64,000 nucleotides of DNA from UBA2040 sp041674745 (GTDB lineage: Bacteria; Bacteroidota; Bacteroidia; Flavobacteriales_D; Crocinitomicaceae). The position numbers and the translations under genes are program-made. Below are positions 17,473 through 27,008 of this stretch, piece by piece (the stretch's first letter is position 1; each line of letters opens with the position of its first letter). Location of the stretch: positions 59,478-123,477 of the forward strand of contig JBAYVD010000012.1 of NCBI GenBank assembly GCA_041674745.1. Reading direction: 5' to 3'. The notes under the pieces were generated by a model. It had not been told where the DNA came from, ran no database searches, and saw nothing but the letters and a program-made list of their open reading frames with translations.

Positions 17473-18236
17473 CAATCTACATAGTAATCTTTCGGCAACC
17501 TTCTGTAAATAGGAATGTTCCAACCTATTTTCAAGCCCATTTGAACATCCAATCTCGTTTTGGTCGATACGGGCACATCCGGTGTGTCAAAGAAAATCGT
17601 TCGTCTGTTTTTTGTGAATCCTTCTTGAAAATAAAAACCTCCGTAAAAATTCACAAAGCCTTTCGTTGCCATGAACGAGTATCCCACAAATTGGTGCAAA
17701 CACAAACCAGAAGTCAATCGATCATATCCTTTTCGATAGTCCAATTCAACCTGTGGAATGACATTGTTCGGTGTATCCAGTCGAATTTTATAGGCCAAAT
17801 AGCCAATTCCACCATGAACCAAAATTCCTGAATTTATGTTTGGACTCAATACAGGAAATAATTTCCCGAAAGCCAAATTGACATTGAACCCTCGAGCATA
17901 CAAACCGACCGTTACGATGTCTCCATTCTGGTCCGTAATATTCCCATTTGAATCCCGTAATCCAGCTAAGATATCAGGAACTTTAATTTTGTTGCCAAAA
18001 ATAAAATTGGCATCGACTCCCCAAAACCAATTTTGGTTGGTTTTGTACCCGGCCAAAAATCCAATGTGATTCAAGGCTCCAAAACGGTCGGCAAGATCTC
18101 CTTGTGTCCAATTCAATCCATAATGTCCGGCCAACCAAGGTGTCCCGATGATGGAATCTTTGACATTTCTTTGTGAAAACGAATGAAACGAAACAACCGT
18201 GGCAATCACGAAAAGAAGAAAACTATGTTTTTTCAT
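17472..18236 (-). CDS. Putative outer-membrane beta-barrel protein
   Basis: 254 residues with a signal peptide (cut near SFHSFSQ, residues 15-21) and a body of alternating aromatic/aliphatic strands typical of an 8-10 strand outer-membrane barrel: NHIGFLAGYKTNQNWFWG, GILVHGGIGYLAYKI, FVGYSFMATKG, FYGGFYFQEG, MGLKIGWNIPIY. It overlaps waaA by one base (TGATG), and waaA coupling suggests a role near LPS or envelope assembly, though no family is recognised. A TAnnTTTG-like box (minus strand TAATTTTG, 18242-18249) sits immediately before the ATG, implying a very short leader if used. Confidence 0.75.
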   Translation of the reverse strand: MKKHSFLLFVIATVVSFHSFSQRNVKDSIIGTPWLAGHYGLNWTQGDLADRFGALNHIGFLAGYKTNQNWFWGVDANFIFGNKIKVPDILAGLRDSNGNITDQNGDIVTVGLYARGFNVNLAFGKLFPVLSPNINSGILVHGGIGYLAYKIRLDTPNNVIPQVELDYRKGYDRLTSGLCLHQFVGYSFMATKGFVNFYGGFYFQEGFTKNRRTIFFDTPDVPVSTKTRLDVQMGLKIGWNIPIYRRLPKDYYVD

Positions 18237-18365
18237 GTTGTCAAAATTACAATCTTTTTTGTGAATCGTCGTTAGGATTGAGTGAAGTTACAAAGGGTTT
18301 GATTGAAGTGATGAAAGTTTCGGAATTCAGGACCCAAAAGGGTCGAAAAAACAAGAACTTTATCC

Positions 18366-18373
18366 TATATTTG
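18366..18373 (+). promoter_or_regulatory. Candidate -7 box of the polysaccharide precursor operon
   Basis: TATATTTG fits TAnnTTTG exactly and is 30 bases before the ATG of the DegT-family gene. The expected -33 TTG is not obvious. It is the only good box in the 167-base gap between the divergent barrel gene and this operon. Confidence 0.5.
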
Positions 18374-18403
18374 CCTACAATTTTTAGTAATTAAAGACAA
18401 GGA

Positions 18404-19540
18404 ATGAAAAAAATTCAAATGGTTGACTTGGTTGCGCAATATGCAGACATCAAAACACAAGTTGACTCTGCCATTATGGGTGTTATTGAGAAAGCTCAAT
18501 TTATCAACGGTCCTGAAGTTCAAAATTTTCAAATCGAATTGGCGTCCTATTTGGGGGTCAACTATGTTATTCCTGTTGCGAACGGAACGGATGCACTTCA
18601 AATTGCCTTGATGGCTTTGGATTTAAAACCAGGAGATGAAGTAATAACGCCTTCCTTCACCTACATAGCTACCACGGAAGTAATGGCGCTTTTGGGATTA
18701 AAACCCGTTTTCGTGGATGTTGATCCAGATACTTTTTGTTTGGATGTAAATTTAATTGAAGCAGCAATTACCTCAAAAACCAAAGCGATTGTTCCTGTTC
18801 ATTTGTACGGACAAGCTGCAGATATGGACAAAATTATGGAAATTGCCGATCGACATAATTTGTTCGTTGTTGAAGACAATGCGCAAGCCATTGGATGCGA
18901 TTATACCCATCAAGATGGAACAATTGCTAAAACAGGTACCATCGGCCATATCGGTTGCACTTCCTTTTTTCCGTCTAAAAATTTAGGATGTTATGGAGAT
19001 GGAGGAGCCATGTGTACGAATGATGCTGAATTGGCAAAGAAAATTAAAATGATTGCCAACCACGGGCAAAGCAAAAAATATTACCACGATGTAGTTGGAT
19101 GTAATTCCCGCTTGGATGGAGTACAGGCCGCGGTTTTAAGAGTGAAATTGCCAAAATTGGATGGGTACAACGAAAAAAGAAGAACTGTTGCCGATGCTTA
19201 TGATGCGTTTTTCGCTCAATTTCCAGAAATAAAAGCACCTGTTCGATCGAACAACTCAAAACACGTTTTTCACCAATATACAGTACAGTTGAATGGGTTG
19301 AATCGAGATGCAATGCAAGAATTTCTCGCCGAGCGCGATGTCCCTTCGATGATCTATTACCCAGTTCCAGCACACAAACAAAAAATGTTTGAACATTTTG
19401 GTAGTTCAACTACTGTTTTACCTGTTACAGACTGGTTAACAGAAAGGGTGATTTCTTTTCCGATTCATACTGAGATGGAGGAAGAACAGCTAAATCATAT
19501 TTGTAAATCAATAGCCGCTTTTGTAGAAGCAAACCGATAA
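18404..19540 (+). CDS. DegT/DnrJ/EryC1/StrS sugar aminotransferase (WbpE-like)
   Basis: 378 residues. PLP-dependent sugar aminotransferase: VANGTDALQIAL, PSFTYIATTEV, VEDNAQAIGC, and the PLP lysine K192 in FFPSKNLGCYGDGG. The segment HGQSKKYYHDVVGCNSRLD is typical of the WbpE/VioA/QdtB branch that aminates keto-nucleotide sugars. It heads the operon 18404-24367, with one base between its stop and ugd. With the hexapeptide acetyltransferase three genes downstream it could build a 3- or 4-acetamido sugar. Its keto substrate would come from a dehydrogenase or dehydratase in the operon (inference). Confidence 0.9.
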   Translation: MKKIQMVDLVAQYADIKTQVDSAIMGVIEKAQFINGPEVQNFQIELASYLGVNYVIPVANGTDALQIALMALDLKPGDEVITPSFTYIATTEVMALLGLKPVFVDVDPDTFCLDVNLIEAAITSKTKAIVPVHLYGQAADMDKIMEIADRHNLFVVEDNAQAIGCDYTHQDGTIAKTGTIGHIGCTSFFPSKNLGCYGDGGAMCTNDAELAKKIKMIANHGQSKKYYHDVVGCNSRLDGVQAAVLRVKLPKLDGYNEKRRTVADAYDAFFAQFPEIKAPVRSNNSKHVFHQYTVQLNGLNRDAMQEFLAERDVPSMIYYPVPAHKQKMFEHFGSSTTVLPVTDWLTERVISFPIHTEMEEEQLNHICKSIAAFVEANR

Positions 19541-19541
19541 G

Positions 19542-20867
19542 ATGAAAAAAATTGCAGTAATAGGCACAGGATATGTAGGTCTTGTTTCAGGAACTTGTTT
19601 CGCGGAAACTGGAAACGATGTAATCTGTGTGGATATTGATCAAGTGAAAGTCGATAAAATGCGCAAAGGAGAAGTGCCCATTTATGAGCCTCATCTAGAC
19701 GTAGTATTCGAACGAAATATTAAACACAATCGACTTCGTTTCACTACCAATATGGAAGAGGCAGTGGATGCTTCAGATATCATCTTTTTAGCTTTGCCAA
19801 CGCCTCCTGGAGAAGATGGTTCTGCAGATTTGAGTTATGTTTTGAACGTAGCGGATCAACTCGGGAAAATCATGAAGTCATACAAGGTGATTGTAGATAA
19901 ATCGACCGTTCCCGTTGGAACAGCCGATCGTGTGCACGCTGCGATTGCATTGCATGCGAAAGTTGATTTTGCGGTTGTTTCAAATCCAGAGTTTTTGCGC
20001 GAAGGATTTGCCATCGATGATTTTTTAAATCCAGATCGTGTGGTAATCGGAACGTCGGATCCCCGCGCAGCAAAAATCATGGAGGAATTGTACAAGCCTT
20101 TTATCCGGGATGGCCATCCTTTGATTATCATGGATGAAAAATCAGCCGAATTAACCAAGTATGCGGCCAACGCTTTTTTGGCCACCAAAATTACGTTCAT
20201 GAACGAAATTGCCAATTTTTGCGAGAAAGTAGGTGCGGATGTGGATTGGGTTCGTCAAGGAATTGGCTCGGATTCACGCATTGGACATAAGTTTTTGTAT
20301 CCTGGAATCGGATTCGGAGGAAGTTGTTTCCCTAAAGATGTAAGTGCCTTATTGAAAAGTGGAAAAGCAGCTGGATATGATTTTGAAATAATAAACAGTG
20401 TGCTAGAAGTCAATGAAAAACAAAAAGTGACACTGGTTAGTAAAATCAAGACGCATTTTGGAGAGGATTTGAAAGGCAAACATTTTGCACTTTGGGGCTT
20501 AGCGTTCAAACCGGATACAGACGACATTCGAGAAGCTTCGGCGTTATACATTGTTAATGAATTGTTGGCTTTAGGAGCGACCGTTTCTGCGTATGATCCA
20601 GAAGCCATGGAAAATGTAAAATCCATTCTCGGCGATAAAATAGAATTTGTACAAGATCAATACGACGCTTTAATCAAGGCCGATGCTTTGTTGATTGCTA
20701 CGGAATGGGGAACGTTTAGAAATCCTGATTTTGACAAACTAAAATCAACCTTATTGAATAATGTAATTTTTGACGGTCGAAATATTTACGAATTGAAGCA
20801 AATGAAAGAATTGGGTTTCACTTATTATTCAGTAGGTAGAGGCATAGTTAGCAACACGAACCGATAA
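19542..20867 (+). CDS. ugd: UDP-glucose 6-dehydrogenase
   Basis: 441 residues of the UDP-glucose/GDP-mannose dehydrogenase family. N-terminal NAD site IGTGYVGLVSGTCFAETG, LPTPPGEDGSADLSYV, VDKSTVPVGTA, NPEFLREGFAI, and the catalytic Cys262 in GFGGSCFPKD; the C-terminal domain has LWGLAFKPDTDDIREA. It oxidises UDP-glucose to UDP-glucuronate with two NAD+. It is directly followed by a UDP-glucuronate decarboxylase (stop and start abut), which fits production of UDP-xylose. Confidence 0.95.
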   Translation: MKKIAVIGTGYVGLVSGTCFAETGNDVICVDIDQVKVDKMRKGEVPIYEPHLDVVFERNIKHNRLRFTTNMEEAVDASDIIFLALPTPPGEDGSADLSYVLNVADQLGKIMKSYKVIVDKSTVPVGTADRVHAAIALHAKVDFAVVSNPEFLREGFAIDDFLNPDRVVIGTSDPRAAKIMEELYKPFIRDGHPLIIMDEKSAELTKYAANAFLATKITFMNEIANFCEKVGADVDWVRQGIGSDSRIGHKFLYPGIGFGGSCFPKDVSALLKSGKAAGYDFEIINSVLEVNEKQKVTLVSKIKTHFGEDLKGKHFALWGLAFKPDTDDIREASALYIVNELLALGATVSAYDPEAMENVKSILGDKIEFVQDQYDALIKADALLIATEWGTFRNPDFDKLKSTLLNNVIFDGRNIYELKQMKELGFTYYSVGRGIVSNTNR

Positions 20868-21863
20868 ATGGAAAGAAGAAGAAAAATACTCATCACAGGT
20901 GCTGCTGGATTTTTAGGTTCGCATTTGTGCGACTACTTTATAAAGAAAGGTTACCATGTGATTGGAATGGATAATTTGATCACAGGTCAATTAAAGAACA
21001 TTGAACACCTTTTTCCACTTGAAAATTTCGAGTTTTTCCATCACGATGTTTCGAAATTTATCCACGTGCCGGGTGAATTGGATTATATATTACACTTTGC
21101 TTCACCCGCGAGTCCAATTGATTATTTAAAAATTCCAATCCAAACTTTGAAGGTTGGATCCTTGGGTATTCACAATTGTTTGGGTTTAGCGAAAGCAAAA
21201 GGAGCAAGAGTTTTGATTGCATCCACTTCAGAAGTTTACGGAGATCCAAGTGTGCATCCTCAACCGGAAGAATACTGGGGAAATGTAAACCCAGTTGGTC
21301 CTCGTGGTGTTTACGACGAAGCGAAACGTTTCCAAGAAGCCATTACCATGGCCTATCACACTTTTCACGGTGTTGAAACGAGAATCGTACGAATATTCAA
21401 TACCTATGGTCCGCGAATGCGCTTGAACGATGGTCGAGTTTTGCCCGCTTTTATTGGTCAAGCATTGCGTGGCGAAGACATCACCATATTCGGCGATGGC
21501 TCTCAAACGCGTTCGTTTTGTTACGTCGATGATTTGATTGAAGGAATCTATCGCCTTTTAATGAGCGATTACGCACAACCTGTCAACATTGGTAATCCCG
21601 ATGAAATTTCAATCAAGGATTTTGCAGAAGAAATCATCAAATTGACGGGGACGAATCAAAAAGTAATTTATACCGATTTACCTGTCGATGACCCGAAACA
21701 AAGACAACCGGATATCACCAAAGCGCGGGCAATTTTAAATTGGGAACCAAAAGTTTCTCGTTCGGAAGGCTTGAAAATAACCTATAATTATTTCTGTAGT
21801 TTGACGAAAGAAGAGTTAAACCACAATGACCACAATAATTTTGATAAATACATTATTCGATAA
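20868..21863 (+). CDS. UDP-glucuronate decarboxylase (UDP-xylose synthase)
   Basis: 331-residue extended SDR. NAD motif GAAGFLGSH (11-19), [22 protein letters not shown], catalytic YDEAK (Y149, K153), IFNTYGPRM and [14 protein letters not shown] are all hallmarks of bacterial UXS. It decarboxylates UDP-glucuronate to UDP-xylose and so uses the product of ugd immediately upstream. The stop of ugd, this ATG, its own stop and the next ATG are contiguous (TAAATG at both joints). Confidence 0.92.
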   Translation: MERRRKILITGAAGFLGSHLCDYFIKKGYHVIGMDNLITGQLKNIEHLFPLENFEFFHHDVSKFIHVPGELDYILHFASPASPIDYLKIPIQTLKVGSLGIHNCLGLAKAKGARVLIASTSEVYGDPSVHPQPEEYWGNVNPVGPRGVYDEAKRFQEAITMAYHTFHGVETRIVRIFNTYGPRMRLNDGRVLPAFIGQALRGEDITIFGDGSQTRSFCYVDDLIEGIYRLLMSDYAQPVNIGNPDEISIKDFAEEIIKLTGTNQKVIYTDLPVDDPKQRQPDITKARAILNWEPKVSRSEGLKITYNYFCSLTKEELNHNDHNNFDKYIIR

Positions 21864-22433
21864 ATGAATTATTTCGCTCACGAGACAGCTATAGTGGATG
21901 AAGGTTGCACCATCGGTGAAGGAACCAAAATCTGGCATTTTTCTCATATTATGCCCAATTGTACTTTGGGAAAAGCTTGTAACATTGGTCAAAATGTGGT
22001 CATTTCTCCAGAAGTAATTTTAGGAAGCAACGTGAAGGTGCAAAATAACGTATCCATTTATACAGGTGTTGTTTGCGAAGACGATGTTTTTCTTGGACCC
22101 TCTATGGTTTTCACCAATGTGATCAATCCGAGAAGCGCAGTAAATCGTAAAAATGAATATGCAAAAACGACTGTAAAACGAGGCGCTTCCATCGGTGCGA
22201 ATGCCACCATTGTTTGTGGTCATGATATTGGTGAGTTCGCTTTTGTAGGAGCAGGCGCAGTAGTAACCAAAACCGTTCCCGCTTATGCGCTTGTGGTGGG
22301 CAATCCAGCTCGTCAAATGGGGTGGATCAGTGAGTATGGACACCGACTAACATTCGATGAAAATGGCCTAGCCGTTTGCCCAGAAAGCAACGAAAAGTAT
22401 AAATTATCGAACAACACAATCGCAAAAGTATAA
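21864..22433 (+). CDS. Left-handed beta-helix (hexapeptide repeat) N-acetyltransferase, WbpD-like
   Basis: 189 residues made of hexapeptide turns ([56 protein letters not shown]) followed by [15 protein letters not shown] and [16 protein letters not shown], which is the WbpD/WlbB pattern for acetylating amino-sugar nucleotides with acetyl-CoA. It should form a trimer. The partner aminotransferase is probably the DegT-type gene heading the operon. A 107-base gap follows before rfbB, with no hairpin or further gene seen in it. Confidence 0.9.
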   Translation: MNYFAHETAIVDEGCTIGEGTKIWHFSHIMPNCTLGKACNIGQNVVISPEVILGSNVKVQNNVSIYTGVVCEDDVFLGPSMVFTNVINPRSAVNRKNEYAKTTVKRGASIGANATIVCGHDIGEFAFVGAGAVVTKTVPAYALVVGNPARQMGWISEYGHRLTFDENGLAVCPESNEKYKLSNNTIAKV

Positions 22434-22540
22434 GTGACAAAAAATGAACGTTTCATCAGAAAGCGATGAGCACATTGAATAAAAATAAAAAGTGAGAAAC
22501 GAACAAACTGGTTTTAGCCGTTTTTCAAAATAGAATAAAA

Positions 22541-23626
22541 ATGAGTGAGTTTAAAAATATTGACAACGACAAATACGAAAAACGGATTTTAGTTACAGGC
22601 GGAGCCGGATTCATTGGTTCGCATGTCATTCGTCGATTGGTAAATAATTACCCAACCTATAAAATCGTCAACTTCGATAAATTGACCTATGCGGGGAATT
22701 TGGAAAATTTGAAAGATGTTGAAGGAAACGAAAATTATGTTTTTGAAAAGGGAGATATATGCTCCAAAGCCGATGTAGAAAAAGTTTTTTCGGAGCATTT
22801 TATTTCGGATGTTATTCATTTAGCAGCAGAGTCTCATGTCGATCGTAGTATCGAAGGACCGATGGAGTTTGTGATCACCAATGTAATCGGTACTGTAAAT
22901 TTGCTGCAAGTTTCGAAGGAGAAATGGACAGACGGAAAAGAACATGTTTTTCACCATGTCTCTACGGATGAGGTTTACGGAAGTTTGGGTGCAGAAGGAT
23001 TGTTTCATGAAACAACGGCCTATGATCCAAGAAGTCCATATTCCGCCTCAAAAGCTTCCAGTGACCATTTTGTGAATGCGTATCATCATACCTATGGTTT
23101 ACCGGTAAAAATGTCCAATTGCTCCAACAATTATGGAAGTCACCATTTTCCTGAAAAATTAATTCCCTTGATGATCAACAACATTCTACTCAAAAAACCA
23201 TTGCCGATTTATGGCAAAGGAGAGAATATTCGTGATTGGTTGTGGGTAGAAGATCATGCGAGTGCAATTGATGCGATTTTCCACAAAGGTACCGTGGGAG
23301 AATCTTATAATGTGGGCGGATTGAACGAATGGACAAATATTGATTTGGTGAAATATTTGTGCAAAGTGATGGACCAGAAATTAAACCGAGCAGAAGGTGA
23401 AAGTGAGAGTTTACTAACATACGTTACAGACCGCGCTGGACATGATATGCGTTATGCAATTGACGCTTCTAAGTTGGAAAAAGAACTGGGCTGGAAACCT
23501 TCCATTACTTTTGAAAAAGGATTGGAATTGACGGTGGATTGGTACTTGAATAATGCAGAATGGATGGAACATGTGACAAGCGGCAATTATCAGTCCTATT
23601 ACCAAAGTATGTACGACAAAAGATAA
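22541..23626 (+). CDS. rfbB: dTDP-glucose 4,6-dehydratase
   Basis: 361-residue extended SDR with NAD site TGGAGFIGSH (19-28), LAAESHVDRSI, the catalytic triplet STDEVYG (T142-D143-E144), YSASK (Y167, K171) and NCSNNYG. It makes dTDP-4-keto-6-deoxyglucose. RfbA and RfbC are not present here. An N-terminal extension of about 12 polar residues precedes the fold. The stop abuts the ATG of the phosphatase gene. Products could feed the aminotransferase of this operon or dTDP-rhamnose synthesis together with the RfbD-like gene at 36588 (inference). Confidence 0.92.
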   Translation: MSEFKNIDNDKYEKRILVTGGAGFIGSHVIRRLVNNYPTYKIVNFDKLTYAGNLENLKDVEGNENYVFEKGDICSKADVEKVFSEHFISDVIHLAAESHVDRSIEGPMEFVITNVIGTVNLLQVSKEKWTDGKEHVFHHVSTDEVYGSLGAEGLFHETTAYDPRSPYSASKASSDHFVNAYHHTYGLPVKMSNCSNNYGSHHFPEKLIPLMINNILLKKPLPIYGKGENIRDWLWVEDHASAIDAIFHKGTVGESYNVGGLNEWTNIDLVKYLCKVMDQKLNRAEGESESLLTYVTDRAGHDMRYAIDASKLEKELGWKPSITFEKGLELTVDWYLNNAEWMEHVTSGNYQSYYQSMYDKR

Positions 23627-24367
23627 ATGAGTTGGTTGACAAAATGGTTTAGCAAAGAAAGTCTACCTGATTTTGATTTTTCAATTTTCGGGGCAGACAT
23701 GCACAGTCATCTAATACCAGGAATTGATGACGGTTCTGCAAATATGGAAGCCACCGTTGAAATGCTTCGAAAGTTTCAAGAACTGGGTTATAAAAAAATT
23801 ATTACAACGCCCCATATTAAAACGGGCGTGTTCAACAACACCACTGAAATCATACGATCCGGAGAAAAAATCGTATTAGATGAAATTGATCGACTCGGTT
23901 TGGATCTGAAATTTGAGGCTGCGGCTGAATACTTTTTTGATTATTCCTTTATTGAACGAATTGAAAAAGAGGATTTACTCACCTTTTCCAACGGGCATCT
24001 ACTTTTGGAATATTCTTTTAGTCAGCCACCGATGGGTGAAAACGAAATGTTTTTCTCGCTGCAGATGAAACAAATACGACCTATTTTGGCGCATTTTGAG
24101 CGGTATCCTTATTACCATGGAAGTGTTAAAAAGGCGGTTGAGCTAAGAGAAAAAGGGGTGAAAATTCAATTGAATATTTTATCACTTTTTGGCCATTATG
24201 GTCCACAAGTGCAAAAACAAGCGGAGTTGTTAATCAAAGAGAAACAAGTGGATTTAATCGGTTCTGATTGTCATCGAATCGAGCATTTAAATCTAATGGC
24301 TCACAACGCGAAACATCCTTTGTTGCATAAAATAATGGATTTGAAGTTGATCAATTCAGAATTATAA
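23627..24367 (+). CDS. PHP-type protein tyrosine phosphatase, CpsB/CapC/YwqE family
   Basis: 246 residues with the metal-binding motifs of this PHP family: DMHSHLIPGIDDGS (H26, H28, D34), TTPHIK, AAEYFFD, LAHFERYPYY and IGSDCHR near the C-terminus. Such enzymes dephosphorylate the tyrosine tail of the Wzc-type kinase that drives capsule or exopolysaccharide export. Its position as the last gene after five sugar-nucleotide genes supports a polysaccharide role. The Wzc kinase and Wza exporter are not in the window. Confidence 0.93.
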   Translation: MSWLTKWFSKESLPDFDFSIFGADMHSHLIPGIDDGSANMEATVEMLRKFQELGYKKIITTPHIKTGVFNNTTEIIRSGEKIVLDEIDRLGLDLKFEAAAEYFFDYSFIERIEKEDLLTFSNGHLLLEYSFSQPPMGENEMFFSLQMKQIRPILAHFERYPYYHGSVKKAVELREKGVKIQLNILSLFGHYGPQVQKQAELLIKEKQVDLIGSDCHRIEHLNLMAHNAKHPLLHKIMDLKLINSEL

Positions 24368-24420
24368 ATTAGTTACCAAGGTAAATAAAATTCCGTATTT
24401 TTACAGAAAAAGGAATTAGC

Positions 24421-25986
24421 ATGATAGTTATAGTTTGTCTTTTAGTGGCCTTAGCCATACTCTTTTGGAATTTAAATAGTCGCAATCAATACAGTGCAGT
24501 CGCAATTTCGCACGGCGTTCTGACGCTCCTTGTTTTCTTTCTTATCAGCCAGGATTTAACGGCAGACATTCAAACGAGTTGGGGGATAAATTGGATGGTA
24601 CTTTTGGCGCTGGGTGGAATTCTCGTTGTCAACATGGTTTTTTCCCATTTTTGGAACGCAAAAGCAGCTTTTTGGCCGCCAATTTTCGTTTTTTTAACCA
24701 CAGGAATGCTTTGTTTCTTACCTATAGATGTAATAAATTATCAAGGATTTGGCATTCGTATAAACTCAACCGCCATTTTGTTGCTACCATTTTTGGGTGC
24801 AATTATTGAACCCATCGCCGATATGAAAGAAAAAGCAATGGCTGATTTTTTCGATATTGATTTCAAAAACCGACGAGGGTTTTCAAGGTCCATCTATTTT
24901 TTCTTTTTTGGATTGTTGGCTTTGATTGCTCATTTTATGGCTTCTTATTTTGGACTTGCGTTGGTGACACTTGGATTTGCTTCTAGTCTGTATTACGGCA
25001 AAAAATCAAGTGCTTTGTGGAATTTATTATTGGCACTTCTTGCGATCACCACGTTGGGTTATTTTGCGCATGTGGCACAAATTGCAGAAAGTTCTTTACT
25101 GTTGGGAAGAGTGTTGGCTGGAATTTTATTGGGTGGATTTGTTGCATTATACATGAATACCTTGGTTCGTGCACGAAAACATCAGCTGCTAGGAACTGCA
25201 GTCAATTGGATATTGATACTAATTGTTCCTTCCATTATTATTTTGGCGGTTACTCAAAATATCAATTTTGGCGGTGGAGACGCTTTTATTGGCTTGTTGG
25301 TTGGTTTTTCACTATCGGCAGCCTTTGGCGTGAATACACGAAAAAACGACAGCGTTCTATCTCTGTATTTGGCATTGGGTATTTTGTTATTGCCGCTAAC
25401 CATCAACAAAGAAGCGGAAAAAATGGCTCGAATTACCGTAGGAGATTCAACGAAAGAAAACCAGCTAAAAGTGGAAGATCCTTTTGAAATGCATGGTTTA
25501 AAAATAGAATTGACAGGCGATTATAAAATTGATCCAACCAAGTCGCAATTGACATTTGAATTGGGACCTAAAGGAGGAAGAACCAAAGGTGCATTCAAAT
25601 CGTTCGAAGGTGGATTTAATTTTGGTGCAACAAATACCATCAACGTTTCATTGCCAGTGGCTGAATTGACAACTTTCAATGGATATCGAGATGAATCATT
25701 GATGGACGCTTCTTATTTTAATCAAGCGAAGTTTCCCGCGATGAAATTCACCGCCAATTCTTTTGTCCAAAAAGGTGATTTCTACGAAGTAGTGGGAGAT
25801 TTCACGATGTTGGAAACAACAAAAAGTTTGGTGCTTGAAATGAAATATTTAGGCAAAGCCAACAATTCGGAGAACGAAATTTTTATTGGTCGGTCTAGTT
25901 TAAATCGCGTAGATTTCGGCATGAAGTCGGATCCGAAAGAAGGAGATTTGGTTGATTTTCAATTCAAAGTGGAATTAACGAAATAA
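24421..25986 (+). CDS. Polytopic membrane protein with C-terminal YceI domain
   Basis: 521 residues. The first 340 contain about ten membrane helices with small loops; no transporter family recognised. A GGGDAFIGLLVGFSLSAAFG segment lies near 290. Residues about 362-520 are a complete YceI-like lipocalin domain (DYKIDPTKSQLTFEL, FNFGATNTINVSLPVAELTT, SYFNQAKFPAMKFTA, GDFTMLETTKSLVLEMKYLG). YceI proteins bind isoprenoids in the periplasm, so here the domain would be tethered to the inner membrane. The fusion is clear because one frame covers both parts. It stands alone and is convergent with the DUF2279 gene 8 bases later. Confidence 0.8.
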   Translation: MIVIVCLLVALAILFWNLNSRNQYSAVAISHGVLTLLVFFLISQDLTADIQTSWGINWMVLLALGGILVVNMVFSHFWNAKAAFWPPIFVFLTTGMLCFLPIDVINYQGFGIRINSTAILLLPFLGAIIEPIADMKEKAMADFFDIDFKNRRGFSRSIYFFFFGLLALIAHFMASYFGLALVTLGFASSLYYGKKSSALWNLLLALLAITTLGYFAHVAQIAESSLLLGRVLAGILLGGFVALYMNTLVRARKHQLLGTAVNWILILIVPSIIILAVTQNINFGGGDAFIGLLVGFSLSAAFGVNTRKNDSVLSLYLALGILLLPLTINKEAEKMARITVGDSTKENQLKVEDPFEMHGLKIELTGDYKIDPTKSQLTFELGPKGGRTKGAFKSFEGGFNFGATNTINVSLPVAELTTFNGYRDESLMDASYFNQAKFPAMKFTANSFVQKGDFYEVVGDFTMLETTKSLVLEMKYLGKANNSENEIFIGRSSLNRVDFGMKSDPKEGDLVDFQFKVELTK

Positions 25987-25994
25987 CTGTTTGC

Positions 25995-26900
25995 TTAAAA
26001 ATATAGCCAGCTTCCGGTCATTTTATTGCCATCGAGAATCAATGCAGGAAAAGGAAATTTTAAGTAATGCAAAGGTCGGAGAACTGCTTTCAACCATTTG
26101 TTCTTGATAGGCAGTTCACGCACATCCAAATCCAATGAAAAAAGGTATTGTCGTCTCGCTTGAAAGGTGCGATTGGCCGCAACGTAAAAGTCTTGGTTGC
26201 CCACTAATTTTTCTTCAGCGCTGTAGCCGAATGAAAAACAGAGCCAAGTGGGTAATTTACAATTTTCGATGAATTGTGTGGGAGAGAAACTAATCCAATA
26301 CGTTTGACCATTGTAATCCTTTAACAACCTTTCTGTAAAAGTAGCGCCCAATATTTGGGGCCGATAAGCCGCAAATTCGGTAAGGTGATAAGAGAATTTA
26401 ATTAATAGTCGTTGTTCATCCCAAAGTGTTTGTTGACCCAAAAACCAACCGGCTCCAAGCGTATTGGCCAACATATCGTACCAAGAAAAGCCCCATTGTG
26501 CATTGGTCCCATCTAAAAATTCTAGGGAAGTTTGAAAGCCCAAACCAATGCCTGCACCAATCCATGCACTAGTTCTTTTTGACAAACCGGTCCATTCGAA
26601 AAGTCTGTAATTCGCTTCGCATAAATGTGCGGCTGTATAGAAATGTCCTGCTTTGTCCATTTGCATCCAATCTGCTCCATCACTGAAGGTGTGAAATTTT
26701 GTTTTTTCAAAATCTTTGTACCAAATGGAATGCAAACCAATTATTCCACCTGCCCAAACACTCCCAACACCAAGTGAAACAGGTAAAACTCTTTTCAATT
26801 GTTGCGGAGAAGCCACAGTCGTATCTGTGTTTTGAGTCAAGCCATTTTCTGAAAATAACCCAAAAAAACTCAACCAAAAAATCACAAAAATTCTTTTCAC
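25995..26900 (-). CDS. DUF2279 (YfiM-like) membrane-associated protein
   Basis: 301 residues from GTG 26900, which opens directly into a signal-like helix (KRIFVIFWLSFFGLFSENGLTQ). The core has the DUF2279 pattern: DKAGHFYTAAHL, WIGAGIGLGFQTSLEFLDG and WGFSWYDMLANTLGAG. The C-terminal 120 residues appear beta-rich. Function unknown; homologues are annotated as predicted periplasmic lipoproteins. The longer frame back to 27275 overlaps the opposite LOG gene and has no family similarity, so it was discarded. GTG use is inferred from the position of the signal helix. Confidence 0.8.
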   Translation of the reverse strand: MKRIFVIFWLSFFGLFSENGLTQNTDTTVASPQQLKRVLPVSLGVGSVWAGGIIGLHSIWYKDFEKTKFHTFSDGADWMQMDKAGHFYTAAHLCEANYRLFEWTGLSKRTSAWIGAGIGLGFQTSLEFLDGTNAQWGFSWYDMLANTLGAGWFLGQQTLWDEQRLLIKFSYHLTEFAAYRPQILGATFTERLLKDYNGQTYWISFSPTQFIENCKLPTWLCFSFGYSAEEKLVGNQDFYVAANRTFQARRQYLFSLDLDVRELPIKNKWLKAVLRPLHYLKFPFPALILDGNKMTGSWLYF

Positions 26901-26979
26901 GTTTCGAAAATACAATATTCTTGCTTTGTAGTTGTTAACATTTAATTTCCCTACACGAAATGAACGTGGTGGAAAACAG

Positions 26980-26987
26980 TATTTTTG
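26980..26987 (+). promoter_or_regulatory. Candidate -7 box for the LOG-family gene
   Basis: TATTTTTG matches TAnnTTTG and ends 21 bases before ATG 27009. It overlaps the alternative TTG start at 26985, which therefore should not be used. Confidence 0.45.
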
Positions 26988-27008
26988 AAAAATAAAGAAA
27001 AACAAAGC

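Noticed and set aside
22434..22540. Small gene in the gap before rfbB
   Set aside because: The only ATG frame is about 12 codons with no feature; no hairpin or promoter box was seen.
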